DNA of 64,000 nt from Roseibacillus sp. (GTDB lineage: Bacteria > Verrucomicrobiota > Verrucomicrobiia > Verrucomicrobiales > Akkermansiaceae). A program made the translations under genes and the position numbers. Positions within the stretch are counted from its first letter, which is position 1, and each line of letters begins with the position of its first letter. Positions 36,237 through 44,972 of the stretch are shown one piece after another. Under the pieces are notes generated by a model. The model saw only the letters and a list, made by a program, of their open reading frames with translations, searched no databases and was not told where the DNA came from. The stretch covers positions 50,731-114,730 of the forward strand of contig JAQWTV010000110.1 of NCBI GenBank assembly GCA_029242545.1, written 5' to 3'.

Positions 36237-37367
36237 CTAATCTCGGTTCTTTCTGCGTTCCTCACGCCAGGCCGGGTAGTCCACGGCGAGGAGTCCCGCG
36301 GGCCAGCGGCCCCCGATCCACCCGTGACCTGTCCGGTGGGAGTGACTCAATTCTGCAAGGGTATATTTCACAACCCCCTGCTCAATAAACATCGGCCTGT
36401 TAGTTCCGATTTCATAGTAGCGCGCCCAGATAGGCTCTGCCTCCGCGTCCTCCACGATCCTGCGATCCTTCCCTCCGGGCAGAGAGGCGTCAGCTACCGT
36501 GACAACCCGCACCCCGGTCACGGCGGCCTGCCGAAACCAGCGCACCGCGCCTTCCACGGCTGCCACGACCTCCGCGGACGGATTCTTGATCGACATTAGG
36601 TAGCGGACCACATCGACACTCTCTGCACCCGAGATCGAAGGCAACTCAGAAATCCTCCCCTGCGCCGGGGCCAGGGTGAGCTCCTCATGCTGTTGACACC
36701 ATGCCGTCAGCTGCTCTCCATCCCTGATCTGGCACCGCAGAATACAGGTAATGCCTCGCTCTACAGCCCTCATGCATTCCTGACGAAGGGACGGATCGAT
36801 GATATCGAAGGGAGACCGTCCCCGGGCTGTCGCATCAAGCACGGAAAGCGCCCCGATCATAGCCCCGTCGTTAAAGGTGATCCGACTCGAGTAGCCGGGC
36901 CGGAGCGGGTAGAACTGAGGCCATCCTCCATTGGGATACTGGGCCTTGAGGAGATAACGAACCCCTTTGACGAACCCCTCCCTGAACCGGGCTTCCCCAG
37001 TAGCCTTGCAGACTGCAGCAAGGTAACGCATCTCGGAGTGCGTTGCCCCATTATCGAGGGTGCAGGGAAATCTCATCTTGCCAAGGAGGTCCCGGTGAGC
37101 CCGGCGCTGTTCCTCCGTCAAAGCCTCAGTGGCAGCATGCCCTGAAGGGTGGATGCTATTGTCATTCTTATACCAACCCCCGATCTCTGCCTGGTACAGA
37201 AGAACGTTATCTGCGATCCGCTGCGCCTCCACCGACCCATACCATTCGGAATCCTCCCCCAGACAGTCCCGCCAGCTCCGATCCCGAGCTGCGACTACAC
37301 AAGTAGTAGTAACGATCGCAACCAGCGCCAAAATCGCGTGCCAATTCCCTGTTACTTGATAGATCAC
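36237..37367 (-). CDS. Pectate lyase, PL10-type
   Basis: An exported enzyme that cleaves polygalacturonate by beta-elimination. The open frame reaches ATG 37511, but that start overlaps the upstream DUF1080 gene and precedes a hydrophilic stretch. The GTG at 37367 begins a signal peptide (IYQVTGNWHAILALVAIVTT), giving 376 aa. PL10 hallmarks: GGWYKN (usually GGWPKN), TLDNGATHSEMRYLA, NGGWPQFYPLRPGY, ITFNDGAMIGAL, WCQQHEELTLAPA, ISGAESVDVVRYLM and IWARYYEIGTNRPMF. It lies in a small carbohydrate group with DUF1080, ThuA and esterase genes. The W-to-Y-K change in the first motif is mild, and activity is likely. Confidence 0.9.
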   Translation of the reverse strand: MIYQVTGNWHAILALVAIVTTTCVVAARDRSWRDCLGEDSEWYGSVEAQRIADNVLLYQAEIGGWYKNDNSIHPSGHAATEALTEEQRRAHRDLLGKMRFPCTLDNGATHSEMRYLAAVCKATGEARFREGFVKGVRYLLKAQYPNGGWPQFYPLRPGYSSRITFNDGAMIGALSVLDATARGRSPFDIIDPSLRQECMRAVERGITCILRCQIRDGEQLTAWCQQHEELTLAPAQGRISELPSISGAESVDVVRYLMSIKNPSAEVVAAVEGAVRWFRQAAVTGVRVVTVADASLPGGKDRRIVEDAEAEPIWARYYEIGTNRPMFIEQGVVKYTLAELSHSHRTGHGWIGGRWPAGLLAVDYPAWREERRKNRD

Positions 37368-37485
37368 CCTTACAATTGCCCCATAAGGCTCTCCGAGAGC
37401 TGACCCAGCTCTTGGAAATCGAACTGGACGGATAGGGCCATTCCTCGGCCCCGGATTCCATTCAAAACGTTCAACCCAATTCGGC

Positions 37486-38277
37486 TTACTTTTTGATTTC
37501 GAGAACCTCAATACTCTTGAACTGAGTCGGGTGACTTTCAGCCTGAATCGAAATCGTTCCCTTTTCTATCAGTGTCCCATCATCCAACTGGGGCAGCTTG
37601 TATTCCATCGCCAGCTCACCATTCACGAAGTGACGAAGTCCCTCACTGCCACGCACTTCCACTTCGCAGGTCACCCACTGATCACCGTGGAATGTCTTCG
37701 ACTGGGAACCCAGACAGTGACGCTTATCGACCCGGTCATTAAAGACCACATGCGTCCCTGGAGTGCAGAGATTCGCGGTAGTCCGGCGACCCTCTCCGAA
37801 CCCTCCCAGGAGCTGAACCTCAATCGAAGCGGGAAAATCCTGCTTCAGGCTCATACTCTCGACCGTCTGCCCGTGTAGCATGAGCCCATTGTTGCGTCGA
37901 GCCCACCCCGGACCCCCATTAACCTGGTCCCCTATGAAGCGATAGACCGCACGAATTCTATAATGGGAGAACTCGGTCTTGTAAAAGAGGTGGCCAAACA
38001 CGCTGTTGAACTGCTCCCACTTGTCATAGCTCACGGTGAGGAGTCCATCTACTACGCGGAAGGTGTTCTTATAATTTTCTCCTGCCTTGTGTCCCACAAA
38101 CTTTGGCGTCCAACCCTCAAGGTCCTTGCCATTGAAGAGACTTATCCATTGTTCCTCCCCAGCCTTCGCATCCTCCTTCTTGGTAGGCTCGGCCCCTTTT
38201 CCCTCATCCGCCCATGTTGAGCCAAGCAGTAGCCCAGCTAAACTCACTATAAGTCCCATGCGTTTGGTAGCTTTCAT
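37486..38277 (-). CDS. Secreted DUF1080 (family-16-like glycoside hydrolase fold) protein
   Basis: The open frame extends to 38409, but ATG 38277 starts a clear signal peptide (MKATKRMGLIVSLAGLLLGS, cleavage near TWA), giving 263 aa. After a charged linker (EGKGAEPTKKEDAKAGEEQ) come the DUF1080 motifs: WISLFNGKDLEGWTPKF, FRVVDGLLTVSYDKW, YRIRAVYRF, GGPGWARRNNGLMLH, DFPASIEVQLLGG, HFVNGELAMEY and the last strand FKSIEVLEIKK. The fold is a jelly roll; relatives act on keto-glycosides. It lies upstream of the PL10 gene on the same strand, probably in one transcript. Confidence 0.92.
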   Translation of the reverse strand: MKATKRMGLIVSLAGLLLGSTWADEGKGAEPTKKEDAKAGEEQWISLFNGKDLEGWTPKFVGHKAGENYKNTFRVVDGLLTVSYDKWEQFNSVFGHLFYKTEFSHYRIRAVYRFIGDQVNGGPGWARRNNGLMLHGQTVESMSLKQDFPASIEVQLLGGFGEGRRTTANLCTPGTHVVFNDRVDKRHCLGSQSKTFHGDQWVTCEVEVRGSEGLRHFVNGELAMEYKLPQLDDGTLIEKGTISIQAESHPTQFKSIEVLEIKK

Positions 38278-38461
38278 CTGTCTCGGTCTAGCATACCCCG
38301 CAGGATCAAACAATCTCCTGCCCGATCCTGATATTCCGACCTCCTGCAAAAAAGCGCGATTGGTTGCCTCATTCTCAGGAGAGGCCGATGGGAAGATCGC
38401 TCCCCACAATAGATATTACGGGTTCTGAAACTTCCACTCTCAAGCCCCTCCCGGGCCATCC

Positions 38462-39271
38462 TCAGTCCCGTTTCAGCGAAAACATCCAGTCATATACCTC
38501 CTCGGTCGAAAATACGATCCGGCTGGCGCCATGCCCTTCCTCAGGGAATACTTTGATTTTCGCCCGCTTTCCACCCGCTTTTCGAATCGCTGCGATCATC
38601 CGTTCTGAACGCTCTGCCGGCACCACCCGGTCCTTCGCGCCGGCAAAGGCATAAACGGGAACGGTTGCGAGGTTGGTCGCCCATTCCTCGAGATCATCCG
38701 TAACCGCCTTAGGCCCACCTCGACCAATGCCCCCAACCACAGGAGCGATGGCGGCAAAATGCTTCGGGCTGTGCCCACCCCAGACCCAGCATCCATATCC
38801 TCCCATGCTATTACCGGTCAGATAAATTCTCCGCTCATCCAGCGGGAGAGTAGCTTTCAAGTGCTCAAGGAACACATTGAGATCAGCCGGAGTCCACGTC
38901 CCACGACCCTTGGGAGTATCTCTGAGACACTGAGGAGCCACCACAAGGCATGGACCTTTACGAAACTTCCGTATTCCGATTACAACTCTTTGAACCTGTC
39001 CTTTAATTTTTCCAATTTCATTACCAACACCGCCGGCTCCATGGAGATAAATCACCAACGGAATTTTCTTATCCTTTTTGGCATCACCCGAAAAAAGAAG
39101 GAAGTCCGGGTTAAGATACGTTGTTCTCTCCTGCAACTTGGCATCCAGTGACTCGATCACCGGCTCTTTCTCCTGCCCTCTAAGCGGGGCTAACAGGAAC
39201 AGGGCGCAGCAACCAAATACAGTCCATGCTGAAATGAGCAGCGAGCGAGATCGTCGGAAGCACATGATCAC
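38462..39271 (-). CDS. Secreted alpha/beta-hydrolase, PHB-depolymerase/esterase-like
   Basis: 269 aa with a signal peptide (RSLLISAWTVFGCCALFLLAPL). Alpha/beta-hydrolase fold: oxyanion region YLHGAGGVG (75-83), nucleophile elbow TGNSMGGYG with Ser155, acid Asp214 in GAKDRVVPAE, and His247 in EEGHGAS. Similarity is to poly(3-hydroxybutyrate) depolymerase-like and CE1-like esterases often found with plant-polysaccharide enzymes, so an acetyl or feruloyl esterase helping the neighbouring lyase is plausible but inferred. An ATG two codons in is equally possible. Three ATTCCT repeats lie upstream (39311-39348). Confidence 0.9.
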   Translation of the reverse strand: MIMCFRRSRSLLISAWTVFGCCALFLLAPLRGQEKEPVIESLDAKLQERTTYLNPDFLLFSGDAKKDKKIPLVIYLHGAGGVGNEIGKIKGQVQRVVIGIRKFRKGPCLVVAPQCLRDTPKGRGTWTPADLNVFLEHLKATLPLDERRIYLTGNSMGGYGCWVWGGHSPKHFAAIAPVVGGIGRGGPKAVTDDLEEWATNLATVPVYAFAGAKDRVVPAERSERMIAAIRKAGGKRAKIKVFPEEGHGASRIVFSTEEVYDWMFSLKRD

Positions 39272-39367
39272 CTTCCCACCATAAGTCAGTCGTCAGCGAT
39301 TCACACTCCTATTCCTGAAATCGCAGGCCATTCCTGAATAGCATTCCTCAGAACCGGCTTCTCCCCA

Positions 39368-39664
39368 CTAGGCCGCACTACAGGCACAGAGAACCTCCGC
39401 AAACCCGCAATGCTGGCATAATCCAAAACGCCCACAGTCTGCCGGGAGCCCGCTAAGTATACGGCTCAACTTGCACCGACACGCCCTGCATCCGGTCCCT
39501 GCTCGCGTACGGATGCTAACTTCCTCTACTGAGGAGGCACCCGTTTCGGCGATCGCCAACCGAATATCTCCCTCTGTCACACCGTGACAGTGGCACACCA
39601 AAAATTCTCCACCCCGTTCAGGAGTGTTTTGGGTCTTGATGGGTTGGACCTCCAGACAACTCAT
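39368..39664 (-). CDS. BFD-like [2Fe-2S] protein (bacterioferritin-associated ferredoxin type)
   Basis: 98 aa, cytoplasmic. The BFD-like cluster motif is complete: VCHCHGVTEGDIRLAI supplies a C-x-C pair and RAGTGCRACRCKLSRIL the second pair. BFD-type ferredoxins give electrons to ferritins to release stored iron, or serve as [2Fe-2S] domains of reductases. The tail after residue 75 has extra Cys residues (GLCQHCGFAEVLCACSAA), unusual for E. coli Bfd and perhaps a second metal site. Divergent from an AraC-type regulator with a Fur-box-like palindrome between, which supports an iron role. Confidence 0.85.
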   Translation of the reverse strand: MSCLEVQPIKTQNTPERGGEFLVCHCHGVTEGDIRLAIAETGASSVEEVSIRTRAGTGCRACRCKLSRILSGLPADCGRFGLCQHCGFAEVLCACSAA

Positions 39665-39734
39665 TTGAGCAACGATATTGGTAAATCAGTTCGAGATTTG
39701 TGGGTGTGAGAAAATAAATCAATACTTTTATTGC

Positions 39735-39755
39735 TATTGAGACCCAATCTCAATA
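39735..39755. promoter_or_regulatory. Fur-box-like palindrome in the BFD/AraC divergent promoter
   Basis: TATTGAGA-CCCAA-TCTCAATA: perfect 8-bp arms around a 5-bp centre. The TGAGA-N5-TCTCA core has the same 15-bp geometry as classic Fur sites (TGAGAATnATTCTCA). It lies 10 bp before the GTG of the AraC-type gene and about 71 bp from the BFD start, where a repressor would block both. The identity of the binding protein is inferred. Confidence 0.55.
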
Positions 39756-39765
39756 AGTCAGCCGT

Positions 39766-40656
39766 GTGGCAGATTTAAATCCTTCTGTTCTTCACGAAAT
39801 CGCTGGCTTGAGTGATGGTCAGGTGGAGCTCTTCGATGGAGACCTAAAAGCCTCACAATCCTGGGCAGAATCACTTCGGACTAATAGTATTTGCTTCTGC
39901 TTCAACGAATCTGGTGAAGCTCTTTTGATGGGTGAGGGCAATACCCGAATCTACTTACGTCCTCAATCTTTGAGCCTCTTCACGGTCGGAATTGATCTTC
40001 CCCCGATCGCAACTCGAATCGGAGCTGGCCATCACAATTTTGTGCTGATTACCGTTCCCAGAGACCACCTGAGCACTCTCTTTGGCTCCGATTTGGTCCA
40101 CCTCCATCCCCAATTTCACAAATTCATCGAAAGGAACAATGCTGCTGGCTTCGGAGTGGTCCGCCCCATGTGGTCAGACGAAAAACGACTCATGGGATGG
40201 TTTAGAAATCCCCCGGTTCCCGAAGCCGCGAGAAACCTGTGGTATCAGTCCAAGATCGGAGAACTCTTCGCGATTCATCTTTTCGCTAGTGACAACGAAT
40301 CTTTCCCAGTTCAGCAGAACCGAAGAAGCAATCAGTTTTCCGACCGCGCCCTCACCTATCTTCGCGAAAACTACGAAGAAACACTGGCTCTCAATGTGCT
40401 TGCGGGAAATTGCGGGTGCTCAGGACCTTACTTGAGCAGAAGTGTTAAAAGGGAGACTGGTAAGACCCTGCAGCAACACCTCCGCTCCATTCGGATTGAC
40501 GCTGCAGCCCGGATGCTCACCGGAGGGGCTAACGTGACCGAGGCCGCCTTCGCAGTGGGATATTCTTCCTTGAGTCACTTCTCCAAGGCCTTCGAAGTAG
40601 AAAAGGGGTTGCTGCCCTCTGAGTTCGTGCGCGCCGATGAGCATATGATCAGATAA
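39766..40656 (+). CDS. AraC-family transcriptional regulator, probably iron-linked
   Basis: 296 aa starting with GTG. The C-terminal about 95 residues form the AraC double helix-turn-helix: ALTYLRENYEETLALNVLAG, YLSRSVKRETGKTLQQHL, then IDAAARMLTGGANVTEAAFA and VGYSSLSHFSKAFEVEKG LLPSEF. The N-terminal half has no recognised domain and is soluble; it recalls PchR-type siderophore regulators. It sits between a BFD ferredoxin (divergent) and a ferric-iron ABC importer (downstream), so it probably controls iron uptake. Autoregulation through 39735-39755 is possible. Confidence 0.9.
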   Translation: MADLNPSVLHEIAGLSDGQVELFDGDLKASQSWAESLRTNSICFCFNESGEALLMGEGNTRIYLRPQSLSLFTVGIDLPPIATRIGAGHHNFVLITVPRDHLSTLFGSDLVHLHPQFHKFIERNNAAGFGVVRPMWSDEKRLMGWFRNPPVPEAARNLWYQSKIGELFAIHLFASDNESFPVQQNRRSNQFSDRALTYLRENYEETLALNVLAGNCGCSGPYLSRSVKRETGKTLQQHLRSIRIDAAARMLTGGANVTEAAFAVGYSSLSHFSKAFEVEKGLLPSEFVRADEHMIR

Positions 40657-41092
40657 TTTACCTCGCGTATTTCTTCTCCGTGCGGTGCTACACCGAATGG
40701 CCCTTGTTTTCAGGGCAAAGCTCTAAAACCTCAGATGGCCTCGACGGTCATTCAAATGGCCCCCGATTGATGAGTGATTTGTCTTTGCAGCGGACAATCT
40801 ATCGCTAATTTTCGCCCTCCAGTCGCAAGCGCAAATGGATAAAGGATGACACCCTTTCGGGGGATCACCTCCATTGGTGCCCGTCCATGAATTATTCCAA
40901 TATCGACTCTCAAATCCGGACCTCCACAGTGAGTAAAAGCGTCACGAAAAGGAAAAGCTCTGCCTCAGCACAGAGGGCTAGCGTTTCCAAGGGACGGGGG
41001 AAAGCAAGTTCACTCTCAATCCAAATAGCAGTTGATCCCGCTTCAACGCTAAGAACCTCCGAGGGCCAATCCTAACCATTCTGCAGATTCAC
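40657..41092. other. Intergenic region before the iron-binding protein gene
   Basis: 436 bp. It has two small hairpins after the regulator stop: CGGTG-cta-CACCG (40683-40695) and GCCCT-tgttttc-AGGGC (40700-40716), possibly a weak tandem terminator. An open frame of 62 codons (40887-41075) has low-complexity Ser/Lys-rich sequence and no ribosome-binding site, so I do not call it. The promoter of the iron importer should lie here; no second copy of the 39735 palindrome is seen. Confidence 0.45.
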
Positions 41093-42109
41093 ATGAAATA
41101 CGTATTACACTGTCTTACCGCCGTTCTCTGGCTGTCACTTTATACTGTCTCCTCAGGCAAGGAAGTTCGCCTCTACACCCAGCGCCATTACCCCGCAGAT
41201 AAGGAATTCTTTGCGCAGTTCACCAAGGATACAGGCATCGAGGTAAAAGTCATCAAGGCCGGGGCCAACGAGCTCCTGGCCCGGCTTGAGTCAGAAAAAG
41301 CGGCACCGCAGGCAGACCTTTTTATCACCACGGATGCCGGTGCACTAGACCGCGCCGATGCCGCTGGACTGCTTGACAAACTCAACAGCAAAACCGTGGC
41401 TGAAAGGATTCCCGCAGGGCTTCAAGGTAAGAATGGCACTTGGGTTCCGATCACGATGCGCGCCAGGGTGATTGTCTACTCCAAGGAGCGGGCTGGAAAA
41501 AATCTTCCGAAAACATACAAGGACCTCGCCGACAGTCAGTGGAAGGGAAAAATTCTGATCAGGTCATCAAGCAATGCCTACAACCAATCGCTCCTCGCTT
41601 CAATTCTGGCTGCCGAAGGCCGGGATGCAGCCCTCGCGTGGGCCAAAGGCGTCACAGCCAACATGGCACGTCCACCACAGGGTAACGATCGCGATCAAGT
41701 CCGTAGCGTCGCGCTGGGTCTTGGTGAATTAGCTGTGGTTAACACCTACTACCTCGGCTTGTTGGAAAACGCCGACGACCCCAAAGATCGGGCTGCACGG
41801 GTCGCGGTTGGAGTCATCTTCCCTAATCAGTCGGGTCGTGGAGCTCATGTGAATGTCAGCGGAGCTGGAATCGTCAAGGGAGCCAAGAATCGTCCTCATG
41901 CCGTTGCCCTGCTTGAATTTCTGACCTCTAAGAAGGTCCAAGCCAGCTATCAGAAAATGACCTCTGAGTTCGCCGTCGCCGAGGGGATCAAGCCCGAACC
42001 CCTTCAGAAAAAATGGGGTGACTTCAAGCCAGACCTCACCTCTCTCCACGAACTTGCAGGACATCAGGAAGAAGCGGTGAAGATCTTTGACCTTGCGGGC
42101 TGGAAGTGA
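41093..42109 (+). CDS. Ferric iron ABC transporter, periplasmic iron-binding protein
   Basis: 338 aa with a signal peptide (YVLHCLTAVLWLSLYTV, cleavage near SSG). Family: FutA/FbpA-type Fe3+ receptor (class D-I). Likely ligands are the tyrosines Tyr33 in YTQRHYPAD, Tyr163 in SSNAYNQ and the Tyr219-Tyr220 pair in VVNTYYLG, as in FutA. Other motifs: FFAQFTKDTGIEV, DLFITTDAG, QWKGKILIRSS and VNVSGAGIVKGAKN. It delivers iron to the permease gene 12 bp downstream. No Fur-like site is seen just upstream. Confidence 0.96.
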   Translation: MKYVLHCLTAVLWLSLYTVSSGKEVRLYTQRHYPADKEFFAQFTKDTGIEVKVIKAGANELLARLESEKAAPQADLFITTDAGALDRADAAGLLDKLNSKTVAERIPAGLQGKNGTWVPITMRARVIVYSKERAGKNLPKTYKDLADSQWKGKILIRSSSNAYNQSLLASILAAEGRDAALAWAKGVTANMARPPQGNDRDQVRSVALGLGELAVVNTYYLGLLENADDPKDRAARVAVGVIFPNQSGRGAHVNVSGAGIVKGAKNRPHAVALLEFLTSKKVQASYQKMTSEFAVAEGIKPEPLQKKWGDFKPDLTSLHELAGHQEEAVKIFDLAGWK

Positions 42110-42121
42110 GATCTAGGCCGG

Positions 42122-43810
42122 GTGCAAGAACCCCCGAAAGCGGGCCCTGATACCTTGGTTCGCTCCCGAAACGAGCAGATCCGCAGTAGCCTCCTGAGCT
42201 GGCGAATACTCGCTTGGATCTGTGCGCTCATCCTTTTTGCACCAGTTGTATTCGTCCTCTGGGAGGCAATCGCTCCCAGCAGTAGCGGTGACGGGGGGTC
42301 CTGGGACCACGTGCGATCCAATCTCCTTGGGCCCGTAATACGCGATACTGCGATTCTGGTTGCCGGAGTCTGCCTCTTCTCTGTCCTGCTCGGTGTCCCA
42401 GCAGCATGGTGCGTCTCTACCTTGCAGTTCCCAGGCCGAGGACTGCTCTCCGTCCTCCTTGTCCTGCCGCTCGCGGTCCCTCCCTACGTAGCCGCATTCG
42501 CATCGACTGAGGCCCGCGAGGCCTTCATTCCTGCTCTCGTTCAGATTCGATTGGAGATGGGCGTCGATGCCTATCTCAAAGTCGAACTTGTTCATCGCTT
42601 CGCGTGGCTCATCCTGATCTTTGCTGCAGTCCTCTATCCTTACGTTTTCCTTGCCTGTCGATCTGCCTTTTCAGGTTCCTCCCGACGCCTTGCAGAAGCC
42701 AGCCGCGCTCTCGGCTCCGGAAGATGGGCGACCTTCCGCAAGATCAACCTGCCTCTCGCCCGCCCCGCTCTTGTCGCCGGACTCTTCCTGGTGGCAATGG
42801 AGGTAATTAACGACTATGGGGCCGTGCATCACCTCGGCATCAACACCATGACGGTGACCATTTTTCGAACCTGGTTCAGCCTCGGCGAACTCGAGACCGC
42901 CCGCAGACTAGCTGGCTGGATGCTTCTGGGGATCTTCACCCTCGTTTTACTTGAGCAATGGCAGCGAGGTCGCCGCGGCTTCTCGTCAGGTCAGGAAGGT
43001 GTCCCACCCCGACCAAAGTGCGGGGTAGCGGGGTCCATCTCATGCTGGTTGGTCTGCCTCATCCCCATAGCCCTAGGCCTCCTTATTCCGCTCTTTATCC
43101 TCATCCAATGGTGGGGAGCATCTACCAGGCCCGATTCCGCTCCGGAAATTTTTGCAGCAGCGCGCAATAGCCTTTCACTCGGCATTTCAGTAACACTAGC
43201 CTGCCTCCTCCTCGGCCTTGTCCTTGCAGGAGTCGCTCGGTTTACCAAACGCCGGAGTGATCGTGTCATGGCCCAGGGGTCAGGGATCGCTGGCTACGCC
43301 TCCCCAGGAGCTGTGATGGCAGCAGGAGTGTTTGCAATGGCTGCAGCATTGCGGGAATGGTTTCCCCCTGAAAGCTGGCTCGGAGCACGGCTCCTCTCTG
43401 ATTCCCTGCTCTGGCTTGGTTTTGGACTTACCGCGCGCTACATCGCCATTTCAATTCAAATGGCAAGACAGTCCCAATCTCTTATCCCGATCGTCAATGA
43501 CAACGCGGCAAGCACCCTCGGCCGCGGTCCACTCCATAGCTTTATCTCGATTCACCTCCCTCTAATGAGGCCTGCCCTTGCAGGAGCAGCAATCCTCATC
43601 TTCGTCGATGTCTGCAAGGAGCTCCCGCTCTGCCTGATGCTCCGAACCTTTGATTTTGAAACCCTTGGCACCTGGACATGGGGTCTTGCTGACCAAGGGC
43701 AGATCTGGGCCACCGCCGCTCCTTCTCTGGTCTTAATTTTCACCTGCCTCCTCGGCCTCACCCTCGTGGAAACATTCGGCTGGCGCCACCAGAAGCGACG
43801 CCAGCCGTAG
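42122..43810 (+). CDS. Ferric iron ABC transporter, fused permease
   Basis: 562 aa starting at GTG 42122. Two homologous membrane halves, about twelve helices in all, each with an EAA loop: AEASRALGSGRWATFRKINL (first half) and STLGRGPLHSFISIHLPLMR (second half). This is the FbpB/FutB arrangement, in which one fused chain pairs with a homodimeric ATPase. It works with the iron-binding protein just upstream and the ATPase downstream. No N-terminal signal beyond the first helix. Confidence 0.95.
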   Translation: MQEPPKAGPDTLVRSRNEQIRSSLLSWRILAWICALILFAPVVFVLWEAIAPSSSGDGGSWDHVRSNLLGPVIRDTAILVAGVCLFSVLLGVPAAWCVSTLQFPGRGLLSVLLVLPLAVPPYVAAFASTEAREAFIPALVQIRLEMGVDAYLKVELVHRFAWLILIFAAVLYPYVFLACRSAFSGSSRRLAEASRALGSGRWATFRKINLPLARPALVAGLFLVAMEVINDYGAVHHLGINTMTVTIFRTWFSLGELETARRLAGWMLLGIFTLVLLEQWQRGRRGFSSGQEGVPPRPKCGVAGSISCWLVCLIPIALGLLIPLFILIQWWGASTRPDSAPEIFAAARNSLSLGISVTLACLLLGLVLAGVARFTKRRSDRVMAQGSGIAGYASPGAVMAAGVFAMAAALREWFPPESWLGARLLSDSLLWLGFGLTARYIAISIQMARQSQSLIPIVNDNAASTLGRGPLHSFISIHLPLMRPALAGAAILIFVDVCKELPLCLMLRTFDFETLGTWTWGLADQGQIWATAAPSLVLIFTCLLGLTLVETFGWRHQKRRQP

Positions 43811-43989
43811 GTCATTTGAGTCAGACGAACACCTCACCGAAGTGCGGTGCTCACTTTCAAAGCTAGACGATCTCCTTCGTCCTGACTATCGTTTCAAGCA
43901 CCCGACAATAACGCCTCCTTGTCTCCGAGAAGATCAAAGATCCAAGTGGGCCTTGCCATCTCCCGTTCACCATCTACAGCGAGCATAGC
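43811..43989 (+). promoter_or_regulatory. Gap with two small hairpins between permease and ATPase genes
   Basis: The ATPase gene is separated from its permease by 179 bp. Two short stems are present: CACCG-aagtg-CGGTG (43835-43849) and GACGA-tctcct-TCGTC (43866-43881). They might attenuate the distal gene or be incidental. Confidence 0.25.
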
Positions 43990-44964
43990 GTGAGCGCACA
44001 ACTTACTCTCGAAAGCCTAAGCTTCTCCTATCCAGGCAGTAAGCAGCGTGCCTTGGAAGATGCAACATTGACCATCGAGGATGGAGAACTGCTCTCTCTT
44101 CTGGGGAAAAGTGGCAGCGGGAAATCAACCCTTCTCCGCCTTATCGCGGGACTGGACCGCCCATCCAGTGGATCCATCTCGCTTGGTCAGGAAACGTTAG
44201 CTGGAAAAAATACCTTTGTTCGGCCTGAGCAGCGTAACATTGGACTCGTCCCGCAAGGATGCGACCTCTTTCCTCATCTGAACGTCCGCCGTAATATCTC
44301 TTACGGACTCCGGAGGTGGTCGCGCCCTGAGCGAAGTCTAAGGGTTGAGGAACTCCTTGAACAGGTCGGCCTTGGGGGCTTTGAGAAGCGACTGCCTCAT
44401 GAGCTTTCCGGAGGGGAAACTCAACGTATTGCTCTCGCCCGGGCCCTCGCGCCTAAGCCCAGGCTTCTCCTGCTGGATGAACCCTTCAGCAACCTCGACG
44501 TCGAACTTCGCGAAACACTCCGCACCCTCACAGCGGACTTGCTGCGCATGCAGGGCACCACCGCAATCTTCGTTACCCATCACAGCGACGATGCCTTTTC
44601 GATCTCTGACCGGGTTGCCGCGATGCAGGACGGTCGCATTCTGCAGGCCGCTCCAACAAGAGAGATCTGGCAGACGCCTGCCTCCCCGGAGGTCGCCGCC
44701 CTTTTTGGGACTATCAATATTCTTCCTCCATGTAAGGAACACGGGTCTCAGCCTTCTTTCGCTCGTCCTGACCAACTCGTCCTCGACTCAGATATAAATG
44801 GGTGTTTCGCCAAGGGAACGATTCGCAGGGTTGAATTCCTCGGAACAGTGCAGCGGGTCACTTTGGACCTCGGGGAATCCGGGGAGCTCCTGAGTGTCGA
44901 TGCTCCGTCGGGAGCCTCTCTCAAGGAGGGAGCGACGATGGGAGTCCGTTGGCGAGTGGACTAG
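43990..44964 (+). CDS. Ferric iron ABC transporter, ATP-binding subunit
   Basis: 324 aa starting with GTG. Complete ABC motifs: Walker A GKSGSGKST (39-47), Q-loop VPQG (87-90), signature LSGGETQ (139-145), Walker B LLLLDEP (159-165) and switch His197 (VTHH). After residue about 225 comes a TOBE-like C-terminal domain (FARPDQLVL, IRRVEFLGTVQRVTL), as in FbpC-type importers. It energises iron uptake with the two upstream proteins. Its stop is 8 bp from that of a convergent unknown gene. Confidence 0.95.
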   Translation: MSAQLTLESLSFSYPGSKQRALEDATLTIEDGELLSLLGKSGSGKSTLLRLIAGLDRPSSGSISLGQETLAGKNTFVRPEQRNIGLVPQGCDLFPHLNVRRNISYGLRRWSRPERSLRVEELLEQVGLGGFEKRLPHELSGGETQRIALARALAPKPRLLLLDEPFSNLDVELRETLRTLTADLLRMQGTTAIFVTHHSDDAFSISDRVAAMQDGRILQAAPTREIWQTPASPEVAALFGTINILPPCKEHGSQPSFARPDQLVLDSDINGCFAKGTIRRVEFLGTVQRVTLDLGESGELLSVDAPSGASLKEGATMGVRWRVD

Positions 44965-44972
44965 CCTATAAC

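Noticed and set aside
40887..41075. 62-codon Ser/Lys-rich frame before the iron-binding protein gene
   Set aside because: Low complexity, no ribosome-binding site, no known family; probably the promoter region.
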